From Paludibacteraceae bacterium (GTDB lineage: Bacteria > Bacteroidota > Bacteroidia > Bacteroidales > Paludibacteraceae), in contig JAFUVS010000012.1 in the NCBI GenBank assembly GCA_017471175.1, forward strand, positions 62,001-126,000: a stretch of DNA of 64,000 nucleotides. The letters are read 5' to 3'. A model generated the notes under the pieces. It searched no databases. It was not told the DNA's origin and saw only the letters and a list, made by a program, of their open reading frames with translations. Positions 45,128-54,625 of the stretch are shown in pieces; position 1 is the stretch's first letter; each line of letters begins with the position of its first letter. The position numbers were made by a program, and so were the translations under genes.

Positions 45128-45574
45128 TTAGAGTTTTACGACTTGTCCGCCTGCGGCAGTAATAGCCTCTTCTGCTTTCTTTGAAAAAGCATGAGCCTCC
45201 ACAGTCAAACGTGCGGACAACGTACCGTTACCCAAAATTTTAACGAGCATCGACTTGTTAACAAAGCCTGCCTCATGAAGTTCTTTTACGCCAATCTTCT
45301 CAAGATTCTTCTGCTCGGCAAGAGCCTGAAGAGTTCTGAGATTGATAGCCTTGTACTCCACACGGTTGATGTTCTTGAATCCGAATTTGGGAAGACGACG
45401 CTGCATAGGCATCTGACCGCCCTCGAATCCAATCTTCTTCGAGTAACCGGAACGAGATTTGGCACCCTTGTGTCCGCGTGTCGAAGTGCCGCCCAGACCT
45501 GAACCTGCACCGCGACCTACACGTTTCGCAGTTTTTACCGAACCCGCAGCCGGAGTTAAATTATGTAATTCCAT
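45128..45574 (-). CDS. rplO: 50S ribosomal protein L15
   Basis: A 148-residue uL15 with the Gly-rich N-terminal extension KRVGRGAGSGLGGTSTRGHK and the globular C-terminal part with KIGVKELHEAGFVNK. It lies between rpmD and secY. Confidence 0.97.
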   Translation of the reverse strand: MELHNLTPAAGSVKTAKRVGRGAGSGLGGTSTRGHKGAKSRSGYSKKIGFEGGQMPMQRRLPKFGFKNINRVEYKAINLRTLQALAEQKNLEKIGVKELHEAGFVNKSMLVKILGNGTLSARLTVEAHAFSKKAEEAITAAGGQVVKL

Positions 45575-45593
45575 AAAGCTTGATTTTTTACTA

Positions 45594-45770
45594 TTAGTCC
45601 AATACTTTTACCAAGTGCTTCACGTTATCCACCATACCGAGAACAGCAGGAGTAGCCTCGTGTTCCACAATATGATTCATCTTTTTCAGACCGAGAGCCT
45701 GCATGGTCAGTTTCTGATTCTTCGTGCACTTGATGGTGCTACGAACTTGCTGAATTTTGATAGTTGCCAT
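45594..45770 (-). CDS. rpmD: 50S ribosomal protein L30
   Basis: A 58-residue uL30 (MATIKIQQVRSTIKCTKNQK). A start two codons upstream (45776) is possible, but MATIK is the family start. It has the bacterial core only, with no eukaryote-like extension. Confidence 0.96.
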   Translation of the reverse strand: MATIKIQQVRSTIKCTKNQKLTMQALGLKKMNHIVEHEATPAVLGMVDNVKHLVKVLD

Positions 45771-45784
45771 AGTCATTGCTCTTT

Positions 45785-46291
45785 TTATCCGTTAAACACT
45801 ACACTTAAGCTTACGCCACGGTTTTGAGCCACCTCACGTGCATCACGAAGCATACCTAAAGCTGCTATCGTCGCTTTCACGAGGTTGTGAGGGTTAGAAC
45901 TTCCCTTGGCTTTTGCCAATACGTCAGTTACACCTACAGACTCCAATACGGCACGCATAGCACCACCGGCTTTCACTCCGGTACCTTGCGTAGCGGGTTG
46001 GAGATATACGCGTGCACCACCGAACTTGGCATACTGCTCGTGAGGAATGGTTCCCTTCAAAACGGGCACTTGAATAAGGTTCTTTTTAGCAGCTTCCGTA
46101 CCTTTCTGGATGGCGGCTTGAACCTCACCGGCCTTACCTAACCCCCAGCCTACGATACCTGCTCCGTTTCCTACTACCACAATGGCTGCAAATGTCATTG
46201 TACGTCCACCTTTGGTAACTTTAGTCACACGGTTGACGGCGACAAGGCGCTCCTTGAGCTCCAAGTCCTGCGTTGTTTTTACACGATTCAT
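45785..46291 (-). CDS. rpsE: 30S ribosomal protein S5
   Basis: A 168-residue uS5 involved in decoding accuracy. It has [37 protein letters not shown] and the C-terminal [16 protein letters not shown]. It is 14 bases upstream of rpmD on the minus strand. Confidence 0.98.
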   Translation of the reverse strand: MNRVKTTQDLELKERLVAVNRVTKVTKGGRTMTFAAIVVVGNGAGIVGWGLGKAGEVQAAIQKGTEAAKKNLIQVPVLKGTIPHEQYAKFGGARVYLQPATQGTGVKAGGAMRAVLESVGVTDVLAKAKGSSNPHNLVKATIAALGMLRDAREVAQNRGVSLSVVFNG

Positions 46292-46308
46292 AATACAGTC
46301 TTGCGATT

Positions 46309-46653
46309 TTAGAATTTGAGACCTGCCTCACGTGCAGCATCTGCTAATGATTGAACTCGACCGTGATAGAGATAACCGTTGCGGTCAAATACGACCGACT
46401 CTACACCGGCTTGCTTAGCTGCCTCGGCAATCATCTTACCTACTTGAGCAGCTTTCTCTGTCTTGGTCATTTTATCTGTTATCTTCAACGACGATGCACT
46501 GGCAAGCGTCTTGCCCTCAAGGTCGTTGATTACCTGAGCGTAAATTTGGCTGTTACTGCGGAATACAGTCAGACGCGGACGCTCGGCTGTGCCTTTTACG
46601 TTACGACGTATAGAGGCCTTAATTCTCAGTCTTCTTGCGATTTTCTTAATCAT
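46309..46653 (-). CDS. rplR: 50S ribosomal protein L18
   Basis: A 114-residue uL18 that binds 5S r[22 protein letters not shown], then [20 protein letters not shown] and the C-terminal AREAGLKF. Confidence 0.97.
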   Translation of the reverse strand: MIKKIARRLRIKASIRRNVKGTAERPRLTVFRSNSQIYAQVINDLEGKTLASASSLKITDKMTKTEKAAQVGKMIAEAAKQAGVESVVFDRNGYLYHGRVQSLADAAREAGLKF

Positions 46654-46670
46654 AACTTTATTCCTTTCAT

Positions 46671-47228
46671 TTATTTAGCAGCCGATTTACCTGCCTTACG
46701 ACGAACCACTTCACCTTGGAAGCGAATACCTTTACCCTTGTAAGGTTCGGGTTTGCGGAACGAACGAATCTTCGCGCATATCTGACCTAACAATTGCTTG
46801 TCGGCAGACTCCAACATAACCAACGGATTCTGGTTACGCTCTGATTTCGTTTCAACTTTAACCTCCTTGGGAAGACCTAAGAAAATGGGGTGCGTATAAC
46901 CGAGCGAGAAATTCAACACATTGGGCTGCGCCAACTCTACACGATAACCTACACCTACCAGTTCAAGCACTTTCTTGTACCCCTCGCTTACACCATAGAC
47001 CATATTGTGTATCAAGGCGCGATACAGACCGTGCATCGAACGCATTTCTTTTTCATCATTCGGACGAGTAACGTGGCATACTGCACCTTCCACATCCACT
47101 TTGATGCGAGCATCTACTTTCTGCGAAAGTTCACCTTTCGGACCCTTTACGGTAACAACATTTTCAGGGCTAACTGTTACGGTTACGCCTGCAGGGATTG
47201 CAATAGGTAATTTACCAATTCTTGACAT
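46671..47228 (-). CDS. rplF: 50S ribosomal protein L6
   Basis: A 185-residue uL6 with two related domains, starting [15 protein letters not shown] and ending with [20 protein letters not shown], which contacts 23S rRNA near the factor-binding site. Confidence 0.98.
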   Translation of the reverse strand: MSRIGKLPIAIPAGVTVTVSPENVVTVKGPKGELSQKVDARIKVDVEGAVCHVTRPNDEKEMRSMHGLYRALIHNMVYGVSEGYKKVLELVGVGYRVELAQPNVLNFSLGYTHPIFLGLPKEVKVETKSERNQNPLVMLESADKQLLGQICAKIRSFRKPEPYKGKGIRFQGEVVRRKAGKSAAK

Positions 47229-47245
47229 AGTTGCTTCCTCCTACA

Positions 47246-47641
47246 TTAATAAACATAGCAAATAACCTCGCCGCCTAACTTCTGACCAACGGCTTCTTTG
47301 TTGGTCATCACACCCTTACTGGTGCTCAAGATGGCGATACCCAAGCCGTTCAATACACGGGGCATCTCACGATAGCCCACATACTGACGAAGACCTGGGG
47401 TCGATACACGTTTCAAACTACGGATGGCGTTAACATGGTTAACGGGATCATACTTCAAGGCAATCTTAATGGTGCCTTGCGGTCCGTCTTCCACAAACTT
47501 GTAAGACAGGATGTAACCTTTCTCGAACAAGATGCGGGTGATCTCTTTCTTCAGATTCGAAGCCGGAACTTCTACTACACGATGACCGGCTTTGATTGCA
47601 TTTCTCAAACGAGTGAGATAATCTGCGATTGGATCTGTCAT
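47246..47641 (-). CDS. rpsH: 30S ribosomal protein S8
   Basis: A 131-residue uS8 starting MTDPIADYLTRLRNAIKAGH, with the C-terminal RNA-binding motif SRKG-like region LGIAILSTSKGVMTNKEA. S8 represses the spc operon in Escherichia coli; here a long palindrome (47702-47746) lies in the unusually wide gap in front of it. Confidence 0.98.
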   Translation of the reverse strand: MTDPIADYLTRLRNAIKAGHRVVEVPASNLKKEITRILFEKGYILSYKFVEDGPQGTIKIALKYDPVNHVNAIRSLKRVSTPGLRQYVGYREMPRVLNGLGIAILSTSKGVMTNKEAVGQKLGGEVICYVY

Positions 47642-47701
47642 TTTGTTTGTTGGTTTAAATTAATCTCCACTACGGAGACAATATTTAATTATTACTTATC
47701 G

Positions 47702-47746
47702 ATGCACCGTGCAACTTTGCGCCGTTGCGCAATGTGCACGCTGCAT
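47702..47746. promoter_or_regulatory. Palindrome in the rpsN-rpsH gap
   Basis: Three nested inverted arms, ATGCA/TGCAT, GTGCA/TGCAC and TGCGC/GCGCA, separated by small internal loops, in a 115-base gap within an otherwise tightly packed operon. On the plus strand it is followed by a T run, so it also has the shape of an antisense terminator. A candidate S8 control site; no direct proof. Confidence 0.5.
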
Positions 47747-47756
47747 TTTTTTCTGT

Positions 47757-48044
47757 TTACCAGCTTGCCTTCTTCACGCCCGGAATCAGACCTTTGGAAG
47801 CCATTTCGCGGAACTGAATACGGCTCAAACCGAATACGCGCATATACCCTTTCGGACGACCTGTAATCTTGCAACGGTTATGAAGACGTACAGGGCTCGC
47901 ATTCTTGGGTAAATCCTGCAACTTCTGCGCTGCTTCATAATCACCTTCATTGACGGCTTTCTTCAAAGCGGCACGCTTGGCTGCGTAACGAGCTACCAGT
48001 TTTGCCCTTTTTACCTCACGGGCTTTCATGGATTCTTTTGCCAT
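47757..48044 (-). CDS. rpsN: 30S ribosomal protein S14
   Basis: A 95-residue uS14 of the long type, starting [20 protein letters not shown], with [20 protein letters not shown] and the C-terminal [18 protein letters not shown]. The zinc-binding CxxC pairs are absent (zinc-free form). Confidence 0.97.
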   Translation of the reverse strand: MAKESMKAREVKRAKLVARYAAKRAALKKAVNEGDYEAAQKLQDLPKNASPVRLHNRCKITGRPKGYMRVFGLSRIQFREMASKGLIPGVKKASW

Positions 48045-48065
48045 ACTGATTGATGTTTGAAAGGG

Positions 48066-48608
48066 TTACTTCTTGAAAGGCAGACCAAACTCGCGCAACA
48101 GAGCGAAGCCTTCGGCATCCGTCGGAGCGGTGGTTACAAACGTAATGTTCATACCCATCAGTTTGGTGATGGTATCAATGTTGATTTCGGGGAAGATAAT
48201 CTGCTCGGTAATGCCCAGCGTATAGTTGCCGCGACCGTCCATCTTGCTGTTAATACCGCGGAAGTCACGAATACGAGGCAAAGCCACGCGTACCAAACGC
48301 TCTAAAAATTCGTACATACGCTCGCCACGCAACGTTACGCGAACGCCGATGGGCATCTTCTTACGAACCTTGAAATTGGCAATATCCTTCTTCGAAACAG
48401 TAGCTACAGCCTTCTGACCTGAAATGAGTGTCATCTCCTGTTGCGCTACATCAATAATCTTCTTGTCGGCTACTGCATCGCCCAAACCTTGATTGAGAAC
48501 AATCTTGGTAAGCTTCGGGCACTGCATCACTGTCGTGTAGCCAAACTCCTTCATCAGGATGGGCACAATGCGATCTTGATAATCTTGCTTTAAGCTTGCT
48601 GTATTCAT
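48066..48608 (-). CDS. rplE: 50S ribosomal protein L5
   Basis: A 180-residue uL5 that binds 5S rRNA and t[43 protein letters not shown] and [19 protein letters not shown]. Confidence 0.98.
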   Translation of the reverse strand: MNTASLKQDYQDRIVPILMKEFGYTTVMQCPKLTKIVLNQGLGDAVADKKIIDVAQQEMTLISGQKAVATVSKKDIANFKVRKKMPIGVRVTLRGERMYEFLERLVRVALPRIRDFRGINSKMDGRGNYTLGITEQIIFPEINIDTITKLMGMNITFVTTAPTDAEGFALLREFGLPFKK

Positions 48609-48610
48609 AG

Positions 48611-48919
48611 TTAAATCTCTTTACCGGTTTTTTTACTTACTCGTACCAGCTTGCCGTCTTTTACCTGACGCCCTACGCGAACGGGCTTGCCGTCCTCAAC
48701 GGGATTAAGGTTAGAGATGTGGATAGGAGCTTCCTGTTTGACAATTCCTCCTTGCGGATTCTTGGCATTGGGTTTGGTAGCCTTGCTAACCATATTGACA
48801 CCTTCTACGATAGCACGCTGCTTATCTACAAGCATCTCCAGCACACGACCAGTTTTGCCCTTTGACGCACCTGCGTTCACATAGACAATGTCACCCTTTT
48901 TAATATGCATTTTAGCCAT
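48611..48919 (-). CDS. rplX: 50S ribosomal protein L24
   Basis: A 102-residue uL24 with the KOW motif [20 protein letters not shown] and [13 protein letters not shown]. Two bases before rplE. Confidence 0.97.
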   Translation of the reverse strand: MAKMHIKKGDIVYVNAGASKGKTGRVLEMLVDKQRAIVEGVNMVSKATKPNAKNPQGGIVKQEAPIHISNLNPVEDGKPVRVGRQVKDGKLVRVSKKTGKEI

Positions 48920-48952
48920 ATCTTTTCTGTAATTTGTCGTTAGCGAAATGGT

Positions 48953-49318
48953 TTACAGCACTTCAGGTGCTAACGAGATGATTTTCATGTTTGTTTGGCG
49001 CAGCTCACGAGCCACAGGACCAAAGATACGGCTTCCGCGAAGTTCATTCTGATTGGTAATCAGCACACACGCATTGTCGTCAAAACGTATGTAACTGCCA
49101 TCAGCACGACGAACTTCTTTCTTCACGCGTACCACAATCGCACGGCTTACCGCACCATCCTTTACTTCACTTCCGGGGATAACTCCCTTCACTGCTACGA
49201 CTACTGTGTCGCCAAGGGTTGCATAACGCTTCTTAGTGCCGCCAAGAACACGAATGACAAGTGCTTCTTTCGCACCGCTGTTGTCTGCAACAGTCAGTCT
49301 TGATTCTTGTTGTACCAT
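48953..49318 (-). CDS. rplN: 50S ribosomal protein L14
   Basis: A 121-residue uL14 starting [20 protein letters not shown], with [20 protein letters not shown] near the C-terminus, at the subunit interface. Confidence 0.98.
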   Translation of the reverse strand: MVQQESRLTVADNSGAKEALVIRVLGGTKKRYATLGDTVVVAVKGVIPGSEVKDGAVSRAIVVRVKKEVRRADGSYIRFDDNACVLITNQNELRGSRIFGPVARELRQTNMKIISLAPEVL

Positions 49319-49320
49319 AA

Positions 49321-49575
49321 TTACTTAGCCCTTTCAATGATTTGAGTTAAACGCCAACGTACAGTTTTGCTCAACGGACGGGTTTCCATAATGCGAACGG
49401 TATCACCTACACCGCATTCGTTCTTCTCGTCGTGAACATGGAACTTACGTGTTTTATTCACAAACTTGCCATAGAGGGGGTGTTTTTCCTTCCACTTGAC
49501 GGCTACCACAATGGTCTTGTCCATCTTATCGGAAGTAACAACGCCCTGACGCTCTTTTCTAAGATTTCTTTCCAT
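49321..49575 (-). CDS. rpsQ: 30S ribosomal protein S17
   Basis: An 84-residue uS17 with the family stretch [20 protein letters not shown] and [20 protein letters not shown]. Its stop is 2 bases before the rplN start. Confidence 0.98.
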   Translation of the reverse strand: MERNLRKERQGVVTSDKMDKTIVVAVKWKEKHPLYGKFVNKTRKFHVHDEKNECGVGDTVRIMETRPLSKTVRWRLTQIIERAK

Positions 49576-49588
49576 TTCTGTCGTAGTT

Positions 49589-49783
49589 TTACTTGGTTAA
49601 TTCTCTTGCACGAAGTTCTGTTGCAAGACGAGCGATTGTCTTACGGGCAACCTTAATCTGCAACGGATTATCGAGCGGCGAAATGCTGTGATTCAGTTTC
49701 AAGCGAGTCAGTTGCTCCTTCTCGGATGCCAAACGCTCTTGAATTTCAGCAGTAGTTAATTCTTTGATTTCAGCAGTTTTCAT
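49589..49783 (-). CDS. rpmC: 50S ribosomal protein L29
   Basis: A 64-residue uL29 of two helices ([20 protein letters not shown]), at the peptide exit tunnel. It ends [22 protein letters not shown]. Confidence 0.97.
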   Translation of the reverse strand: MKTAEIKELTTAEIQERLASEKEQLTRLKLNHSISPLDNPLQIKVARKTIARLATELRARELTK

Positions 49784-49791
49784 AATCCTTT

Positions 49792-50223
49792 TTATACTAA
49801 TTGGGTTGCGTCGTAATCATGTCTTACGACAAATTTGGTTGTAATAGGAAGTTTCTGTGCTGCAAGGCGAAGTGCCTCCTTGGCTGTCTCAAAAGGTACA
49901 CCATCTACCTCAAAGATGATACGACCGGGCTCCAAAGGTACTACAAATCCTTCCGGAGCACCCTTACCTTTACCCATACGAACATCCAAAGGCTTTTTCG
50001 TAATAGGCTTATCGGGGAACACGCGTATCCATACTTGACCTTGACGCTGCATGTAACGGGTTACCGCCACACGGGCTGCTTCGATTTGGCGACCTGTCAA
50101 CCAAATGGCACCGAGGCTCTTTATGCCGAACGAGCCGAATGCCAGCTCATTGCCGCGCTGCGCATTGCCTTTAATGCGACCTTTCTGCGAACGGCGGAAT
50201 TTAGTTTTCTTAGGTTGTAACAT
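49792..50223 (-). CDS. rplP: 50S ribosomal protein L16
   Basis: A 143-residue uL16 starting [20 protein letters not shown], with [18 protein letters not shown] and the Arg-bearing loop near [18 protein letters not shown]. Confidence 0.98.
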   Translation of the reverse strand: MLQPKKTKFRRSQKGRIKGNAQRGNELAFGSFGIKSLGAIWLTGRQIEAARVAVTRYMQRQGQVWIRVFPDKPITKKPLDVRMGKGKGAPEGFVVPLEPGRIIFEVDGVPFETAKEALRLAAQKLPITTKFVVRHDYDATQLV

Positions 50224-50250
50224 AACTCTAATCTACAAATCGGTTTAACA

Positions 50251-51018
50251 TTAATCTTTTCTCTGACGGCGGAATTCTCCACGGCGGTCATCACGACGCT
50301 CGCGACGGTCTCCACGACCGCGACGGTCATCACGACGGTCACCTCCGCGACCTGTCTCCGCTTTCTGTGAGAAATTCGGAGCCAAATCTACCTTACCATA
50401 CTTCTCACCGCGGCAAATCCATACCTTGATACCAAGAATACCGACCTTCGTCAATGCACCTGCATGGCAATAGTCAATATCCGCACGAAGTGTATGCAGA
50501 GGAGTACGACCCTCTTTGTACATCTCGCTGCGCGCAATCTCAGCACCGTTCAAACGGCCGCTGATCTGCACCTTGATACCCTCGGCCCCCATACGCATTG
50601 TCGATGCAATAGCCATCTTAATGGCACGACGATACGCAATCTTGCCTTCCAACTGACGGGCAATCTTAGTAGCCACGATGGTAGCATCCAATTCAGGACG
50701 CTTTACCTCGTGGATGTTGATTTGCACGTCTTGTTTGGTGATTTTTTTCAGTTCCTCTTTCAATTTGTCAACCTCTTGTCCACCCTTACCGATAATATAA
50801 CCGGGGCGAGCAGTGCAGACAGTTACAGTCACAAGCTTAAGAGTTCTCTCTATGACGATACGGCTAATACTTGCCTCTGCAAGGCGGGCGTTCAAATACT
50901 CACGGATCTTGCTATCTTCCAAGATAGTATCACCATAGCGTTTGCCACCGAACCAGTTGCTATCCCATCCGCGTACAATACCCAGACGGTTACTAATTGG
51001 ATTGATTTTTTGTCCCAT
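50251..51018 (-). CDS. rpsC: 30S ribosomal protein S3
   Basis: A 255-residue uS3 with an N-terminal KH domain ([18 protein letters not shown]) and the C-terminal S3 domain ([20 protein letters not shown]). It ends in a tail of about 35 residues made largely of Arg, Asp and Gly ([20 protein letters not shown]), longer and more charged than in many S3 proteins and probably disordered. The tail codons form a DNA repeat rich in CGTCGT/CGACGG. Confidence 0.98.
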   Translation of the reverse strand: MGQKINPISNRLGIVRGWDSNWFGGKRYGDTILEDSKIREYLNARLAEASISRIVIERTLKLVTVTVCTARPGYIIGKGGQEVDKLKEELKKITKQDVQINIHEVKRPELDATIVATKIARQLEGKIAYRRAIKMAIASTMRMGAEGIKVQISGRLNGAEIARSEMYKEGRTPLHTLRADIDYCHAGALTKVGILGIKVWICRGEKYGKVDLAPNFSQKAETGRGGDRRDDRRGRGDRRERRDDRRGEFRRQRKD

Positions 51019-51022
51019 AGTC

Positions 51023-51427
51023 TTACTCAGCTTTTTCAGGTTTGGTATCTACATAGATTGTTACGTGGTTGGAACGTTTGCGAATACGATATCCTCGACC
51101 TTGAGGAGCGGTACGAAGACGTTTGAGCATCATACCCCCGTCCACCATTATTGTACTTACATACAAGGTTTCTTGATCGGCTTTCTTACCGGTCTTAACT
51201 TCCCAGTTGGCGATTGCCGATTTGAGCAATTTCTCCAAAGCGCGCGAAGCCTCTTTTGTCGAGAAACGAAGCGCACCCAGTGCACGGTTCACTTCCAACC
51301 CACGAATCATATCGGCAACAAGGCGCATCTTGCGTGGAGAGGTAGGAACGTTGTTGAGCTTCGCAAAGTATTGAGTCTTTTGAGCCTCCTTACGCGCTTC
51401 AGCTGTATTGTGTTTTCTGGCACCCAT
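51023..51427 (-). CDS. rplV: 50S ribosomal protein L22
   Basis: A 134-residue uL22 lining the exit tunnel: [18 protein letters not shown] and the beta hairpin [19 protein letters not shown]. It starts with a short extra basic segment ([15 protein letters not shown]). Confidence 0.98.
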   Translation of the reverse strand: MGARKHNTAEARKEAQKTQYFAKLNNVPTSPRKMRLVADMIRGLEVNRALGALRFSTKEASRALEKLLKSAIANWEVKTGKKADQETLYVSTIMVDGGMMLKRLRTAPQGRGYRIRKRSNHVTIYVDTKPEKAE

Positions 51428-51467
51428 TTTAATCTTAATTTTAATGTTGTGTTAATGATTCAATGGA

Positions 51468-51731
51468 TTACTTCTTGCCTGCATGACCGCGGAAGATACG
51501 GGTCGGAGCAAATTCGCCCAACTTATGACCTACCATATTCTCCGTAATATACACAGGAATGAACTTATTTCCATTGTGAACTGCGATTGTATGACCTACA
51601 AAATCAGGAGAAATCATGGATGCACGCGACCAAGTCTTAACAACTTCTTTCTTGTTAGCCTCATTCATAGCGAGCACCTTCTTCTCCAACTTAACGTTGA
51701 TAAACGGTCCTTTTTTTAATGAACGACTCAT
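51468..51731 (-). CDS. rpsS: 30S ribosomal protein S19
   Basis: An 87-residue uS19 ([20 protein letters not shown]) with [17 protein letters not shown] and [18 protein letters not shown], binding 16S rRNA in the head together with S13. Confidence 0.98.
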   Translation of the reverse strand: MSRSLKKGPFINVKLEKKVLAMNEANKKEVVKTWSRASMISPDFVGHTIAVHNGNKFIPVYITENMVGHKLGEFAPTRIFRGHAGKK

Positions 51732-51751
51732 AGTTTCTTCTGTTTTATAGG

Positions 51752-52576
51752 TTATTTCTTACGTCTCTCAATAATGTATTGATTGCTCTGGTTCTTCGGA
51801 TGACGAGTCTTGTAACCCTTGGCAAGCAAGCCCTTACGGCTACGCGGATGTCCACCACTGGCACGACCTTCACCACCACCCATCGGGTGATCTACAGGGT
51901 TCATCGTTACACCTCTGTTGTGCGGACGACGACCTAACCAACGGCTACGACCGGCTTTACCGCTCTTCTCAAGCGCATGGTCACTGTTACCTACCTCGCC
52001 GATAGTGGCTTTGCATGCCGACAATACTTTGCGAAGTTCGCCCGAAGGCAACTTAATCAAAGCATACTTGTCCTCACGACCAGCCAACTGAGCGAACGTA
52101 CCGGCTGAACGTACCATCTGGGCACCATGACCCGGACGCAACTCAATGTTGTGGATAATCGTTCCGAGCGGAATCTCCGAAATGGGCAGCGAATTGCCTA
52201 CTTCAGGAGCTATACCGCTGCCTGATACTACTGTTTGACCTACTTGCAGTCCGTTGGGAGCAAGTATGTAACGCTTCTCACCGTCAGCGTAGAAAAGCAA
52301 TGCGATACGAGCCGAGCGATTCGGATCATACTCGATGGTTTTTACGACTGCGGGTACACCGTCTTTGTTGCGCTTGAAGTCAATTACGCGGAATTTCTGC
52401 TTGTGTCCGCCGCCGATGTAACGCATGGTCTCCTTACCTGTATTGTTACGACCACCCGTCTTCAGCTTGCCGAATACAAGAGACTTCTCCGGTGCGCTTG
52501 CGGTAATTGTCTCAAACGCGCCGATAACTTTGTGTCTTTGCCCCGGTGTAGTGGGTTTTAATTTACGTACAGCCAT
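51752..52576 (-). CDS. rplB: 50S ribosomal protein L2
   Basis: A 274-residue uL2 near the peptidyl transferase centre. It has the conserved [19 protein letters not shown], and the catalytic-region motif [18 protein letters not shown] with the invariant His. Confidence 0.98.
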   Translation of the reverse strand: MAVRKLKPTTPGQRHKVIGAFETITASAPEKSLVFGKLKTGGRNNTGKETMRYIGGGHKQKFRVIDFKRNKDGVPAVVKTIEYDPNRSARIALLFYADGEKRYILAPNGLQVGQTVVSGSGIAPEVGNSLPISEIPLGTIIHNIELRPGHGAQMVRSAGTFAQLAGREDKYALIKLPSGELRKVLSACKATIGEVGNSDHALEKSGKAGRSRWLGRRPHNRGVTMNPVDHPMGGGEGRASGGHPRSRKGLLAKGYKTRHPKNQSNQYIIERRKK

Positions 52577-52578
52577 TT

Positions 52579-52869
52579 TTAGATATTGCTATAAAAATCG
52601 ATTGTTTCTCCTTCTTTCAATGTTACAACGGCTTTCTTGTACGAATTGGTCTTGCCGCGAAGCAAACCGCTGCGTGTCCAACGCTGCATACGCTTCGGTG
52701 CTACCACCATCGTATTCACATCCATAACCTGAACATTGTACATTTCTTCTACTGCCTTCTTGATTTGCAATTTGTTGGCAGTACGTTCTACACGGAATCC
52801 ATAACGGTTAAGTTTCTCTCCGGCAGCTGTCATCTTTTCGGTGACGATAGGTTTGATTATAATTGCCAT
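52579..52869 (-). CDS. rplW: 50S ribosomal protein L23
   Basis: A 96-residue uL23 at the exit tunnel, the docking site for trigger factor and [23 protein letters not shown] and [18 protein letters not shown]. Two bases before rplB. Confidence 0.98.
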   Translation of the reverse strand: MAIIIKPIVTEKMTAAGEKLNRYGFRVERTANKLQIKKAVEEMYNVQVMDVNTMVVAPKRMQRWTRSGLLRGKTNSYKKAVVTLKEGETIDFYSNI

Positions 52870-52886
52870 AACTGTTTCTCCTTCAC

Positions 52887-53516
52887 TTACGCGTTAAAAA
52901 TTCCTTCTAATCCTTTGACAGCATCTTCGGTGAAGATAACTACATTGGCGTTCATTACCGCATACGTATTCAGTTCGTTAACCGTTGTTACGTTGGTGCG
53001 CTCAATGTTGCGTGCTGACTTGATAACGTTCACGTTATTTTCAGGCATTACGAACAATGCCTTCTTACCTGCCACGTTCAAGTTCTTCATCACCTCAATC
53101 ATTGCCTTTGTTTTAGGCTCGTCAAAACTCAACGTATCAAGCACCACGATTTGTCCATTCTGGGCACGCATACTCAGTGCACTGCGACGGGCAAGCTGTT
53201 TCACTTTCTTATTGAGTTTGAAGCTGTAATCGCGAGGTACGGGACCGAAGATGGTACCACCGCCTACGCGAACAGGCGACTTGAAATCACCCGGACGTGC
53301 ACCGCCGCCACCTTTCTGACGACCTAACTTGCGCGTCGAGTGGGCATTCTCACTTCTCTGTTTGGCTTTTGCCGTACCTTGACGGTTGTTGGCAAGATAT
53401 TGCTTAACGTCCAAATAAATAGCATGGTCGTTAGGCTCAATGCCGAAGATAGCATCACTTAAAACTACCTTCTTACCGGTCTCTTTACCGGCTTGATTCA
53501 TTACACTAAGTTCCAT
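52887..53516 (-). CDS. rplD: 50S ribosomal protein L4
   Basis: A 209-residue uL4 with the tunnel loop [20 protein letters not shown] and the globular domain [18 protein letters not shown]. In enteric bacteria L4 represses the S10 operon; here a hairpin lies upstream between rpsJ and rplC. Confidence 0.98.
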   Translation of the reverse strand: MELSVMNQAGKETGKKVVLSDAIFGIEPNDHAIYLDVKQYLANNRQGTAKAKQRSENAHSTRKLGRQKGGGGARPGDFKSPVRVGGGTIFGPVPRDYSFKLNKKVKQLARRSALSMRAQNGQIVVLDTLSFDEPKTKAMIEVMKNLNVAGKKALFVMPENNVNVIKSARNIERTNVTTVNELNTYAVMNANVVIFTEDAVKGLEGIFNA

Positions 53517-53521
53517 ACGTT

Positions 53522-54139
53522 TTACTTGTTAATCGTTACAATACTGTTTTTTGCACCGGGGATGCTACCGCGAACCATAATCAGGTTATACTCAGGAATA
53601 ACCTTGAGAATAAGCAAGTTCTGAACCGTTACGCGGTCTTGTCCCATGTGTCCCGCCATACGTGTGCCGGGGAAGATACGGGAAGGATACGCGCAAGCAC
53701 CTACCGAACCGGGAGCGCGAAGACGGTCGTCCTGACCGTGAGTCGATTGACCTACGCCACCGAATCCGTGACGCTTAACAACGCCTTGGTAGCCTTTACC
53801 TTTGCTGATGCCGACTACATCTACATACGAGTTCTCTTCGAACATCGAAACGGTCAGCGTATCGCCAAGTTTCAACTCCTGTTCAAAACCATCGAACTCT
53901 GCAAGATGACGCATGGGTTGTACACCAGCTGCTTTGAAGTGACCCATTTCTGCCTTGTTGGTATGTTTTTCGCTCTTCTGCATAAAACCTACCTGCACGG
54001 CATTATAACCGTCTTTCTCCACAGTCTTCAACTGGGTAACAACGCACGGACCGGCTTCGATAACGGTGCATGGGATATTCTTGCCATCAGCACCGAATAC
54101 GGATGTCATTCCGATTTTCTTTCCTAATAATCCTTGCAT
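53522..54139 (-). CDS. rplC: 50S ribosomal protein L3
   Basis: A 205-residue uL3. The start at 54139 ([20 protein letters not shown]) matches the family; an in-frame ATG at 54166 would add nine residues (MNNNKSTKK) and cannot be excluded. The extended loop [20 protein letters not shown] reaches the peptidyl transferase centre. Confidence 0.97.
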   Translation of the reverse strand: MQGLLGKKIGMTSVFGADGKNIPCTVIEAGPCVVTQLKTVEKDGYNAVQVGFMQKSEKHTNKAEMGHFKAAGVQPMRHLAEFDGFEQELKLGDTLTVSMFEENSYVDVVGISKGKGYQGVVKRHGFGGVGQSTHGQDDRLRAPGSVGACAYPSRIFPGTRMAGHMGQDRVTVQNLLILKVIPEYNLIMVRGSIPGAKNSIVTINK

Positions 54140-54170
54140 TTTTTTAGTGGATTTGTTGTTATTCATTTTT

Positions 54171-54230
54171 CCACACTCGCCCTCGGGTTTCTTATCCGTT
54201 CGGACGCTATCCGAGGGATGTGGTTTTTTT
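54171..54230. promoter_or_regulatory. Structured element between rpsJ and rplC
   Basis: Nested arms CCACA/TGTGG and CCTCGG/CCGAGG with a small inner TCCG-TT-CGGA hairpin. On the plus strand a T run follows, so it again looks like a terminator in antisense orientation; on the sense strand it would be a long hairpin just before the rplC start. Confidence 0.5.
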
Positions 54231-54232
54231 TA

Positions 54233-54538
54233 CTATACTTTGATTTCTACTTCGACACCGCTCGCCAACTCTAATTTCATCAACGCCTCGATTGTCTTAG
54301 GATTCGAGTTGTAGATGTCTATCAGACGCTTGTAGTTGCTCAGCTCGAACTGCTCGCGGCTCTTCTTGTTCACGAACGTCGAACGGTTTACCGTGAAGAT
54401 ACGTTTGTGCGTGGGCAATGGAATAGGACCGCTTACCACAGCACCCGTTGCTTTCACTGTCTTCACAATCTTCTCGGCAGATTTGTCCACCAGATTGTGG
54501 TCGAATGATTTCAGTTTGATTCTGATTTTCTGACTCAT
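54233..54538 (-). CDS. rpsJ: 30S ribosomal protein S10
   Basis: A 101-residue uS10 ([20 protein letters not shown]) with [17 protein letters not shown]. The frame stays open to 54574, but the extra 12 residues are untypical. It follows fusA directly with no tuf gene between, as in other Bacteroidales. Confidence 0.98.
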   Translation of the reverse strand: MSQKIRIKLKSFDHNLVDKSAEKIVKTVKATGAVVSGPIPLPTHKRIFTVNRSTFVNKKSREQFELSNYKRLIDIYNSNPKTIEALMKLELASGVEVEIKV

Positions 54539-54568
54539 AGTTGTGTTTTTGTTATTGATTATAAATTC

Positions 54569-54616
54569 CTGCACGCTTGGCTCAAAGAGTCATTTGCTTG
54601 AGTCCTCAACGTGCAG
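54569..54616. promoter_or_regulatory. Hairpin between fusA and rpsJ
   Basis: The arms CTGCACG/CGTGCAG enclose a second pair CTCAAAG/CTTGAG. There is no T run on the sense side, so it does not look like a terminator; it may be an mRNA control or processing site at the junction of the str and S10 parts. Confidence 0.45.
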
Positions 54617-54625
54617 TTGTTTGTC

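Noticed and set aside
49801..53229. Long plus-strand frames across the ribosomal genes
   Set aside because: They are complements of well-conserved ribosomal protein genes and show no protein family pattern of their own.
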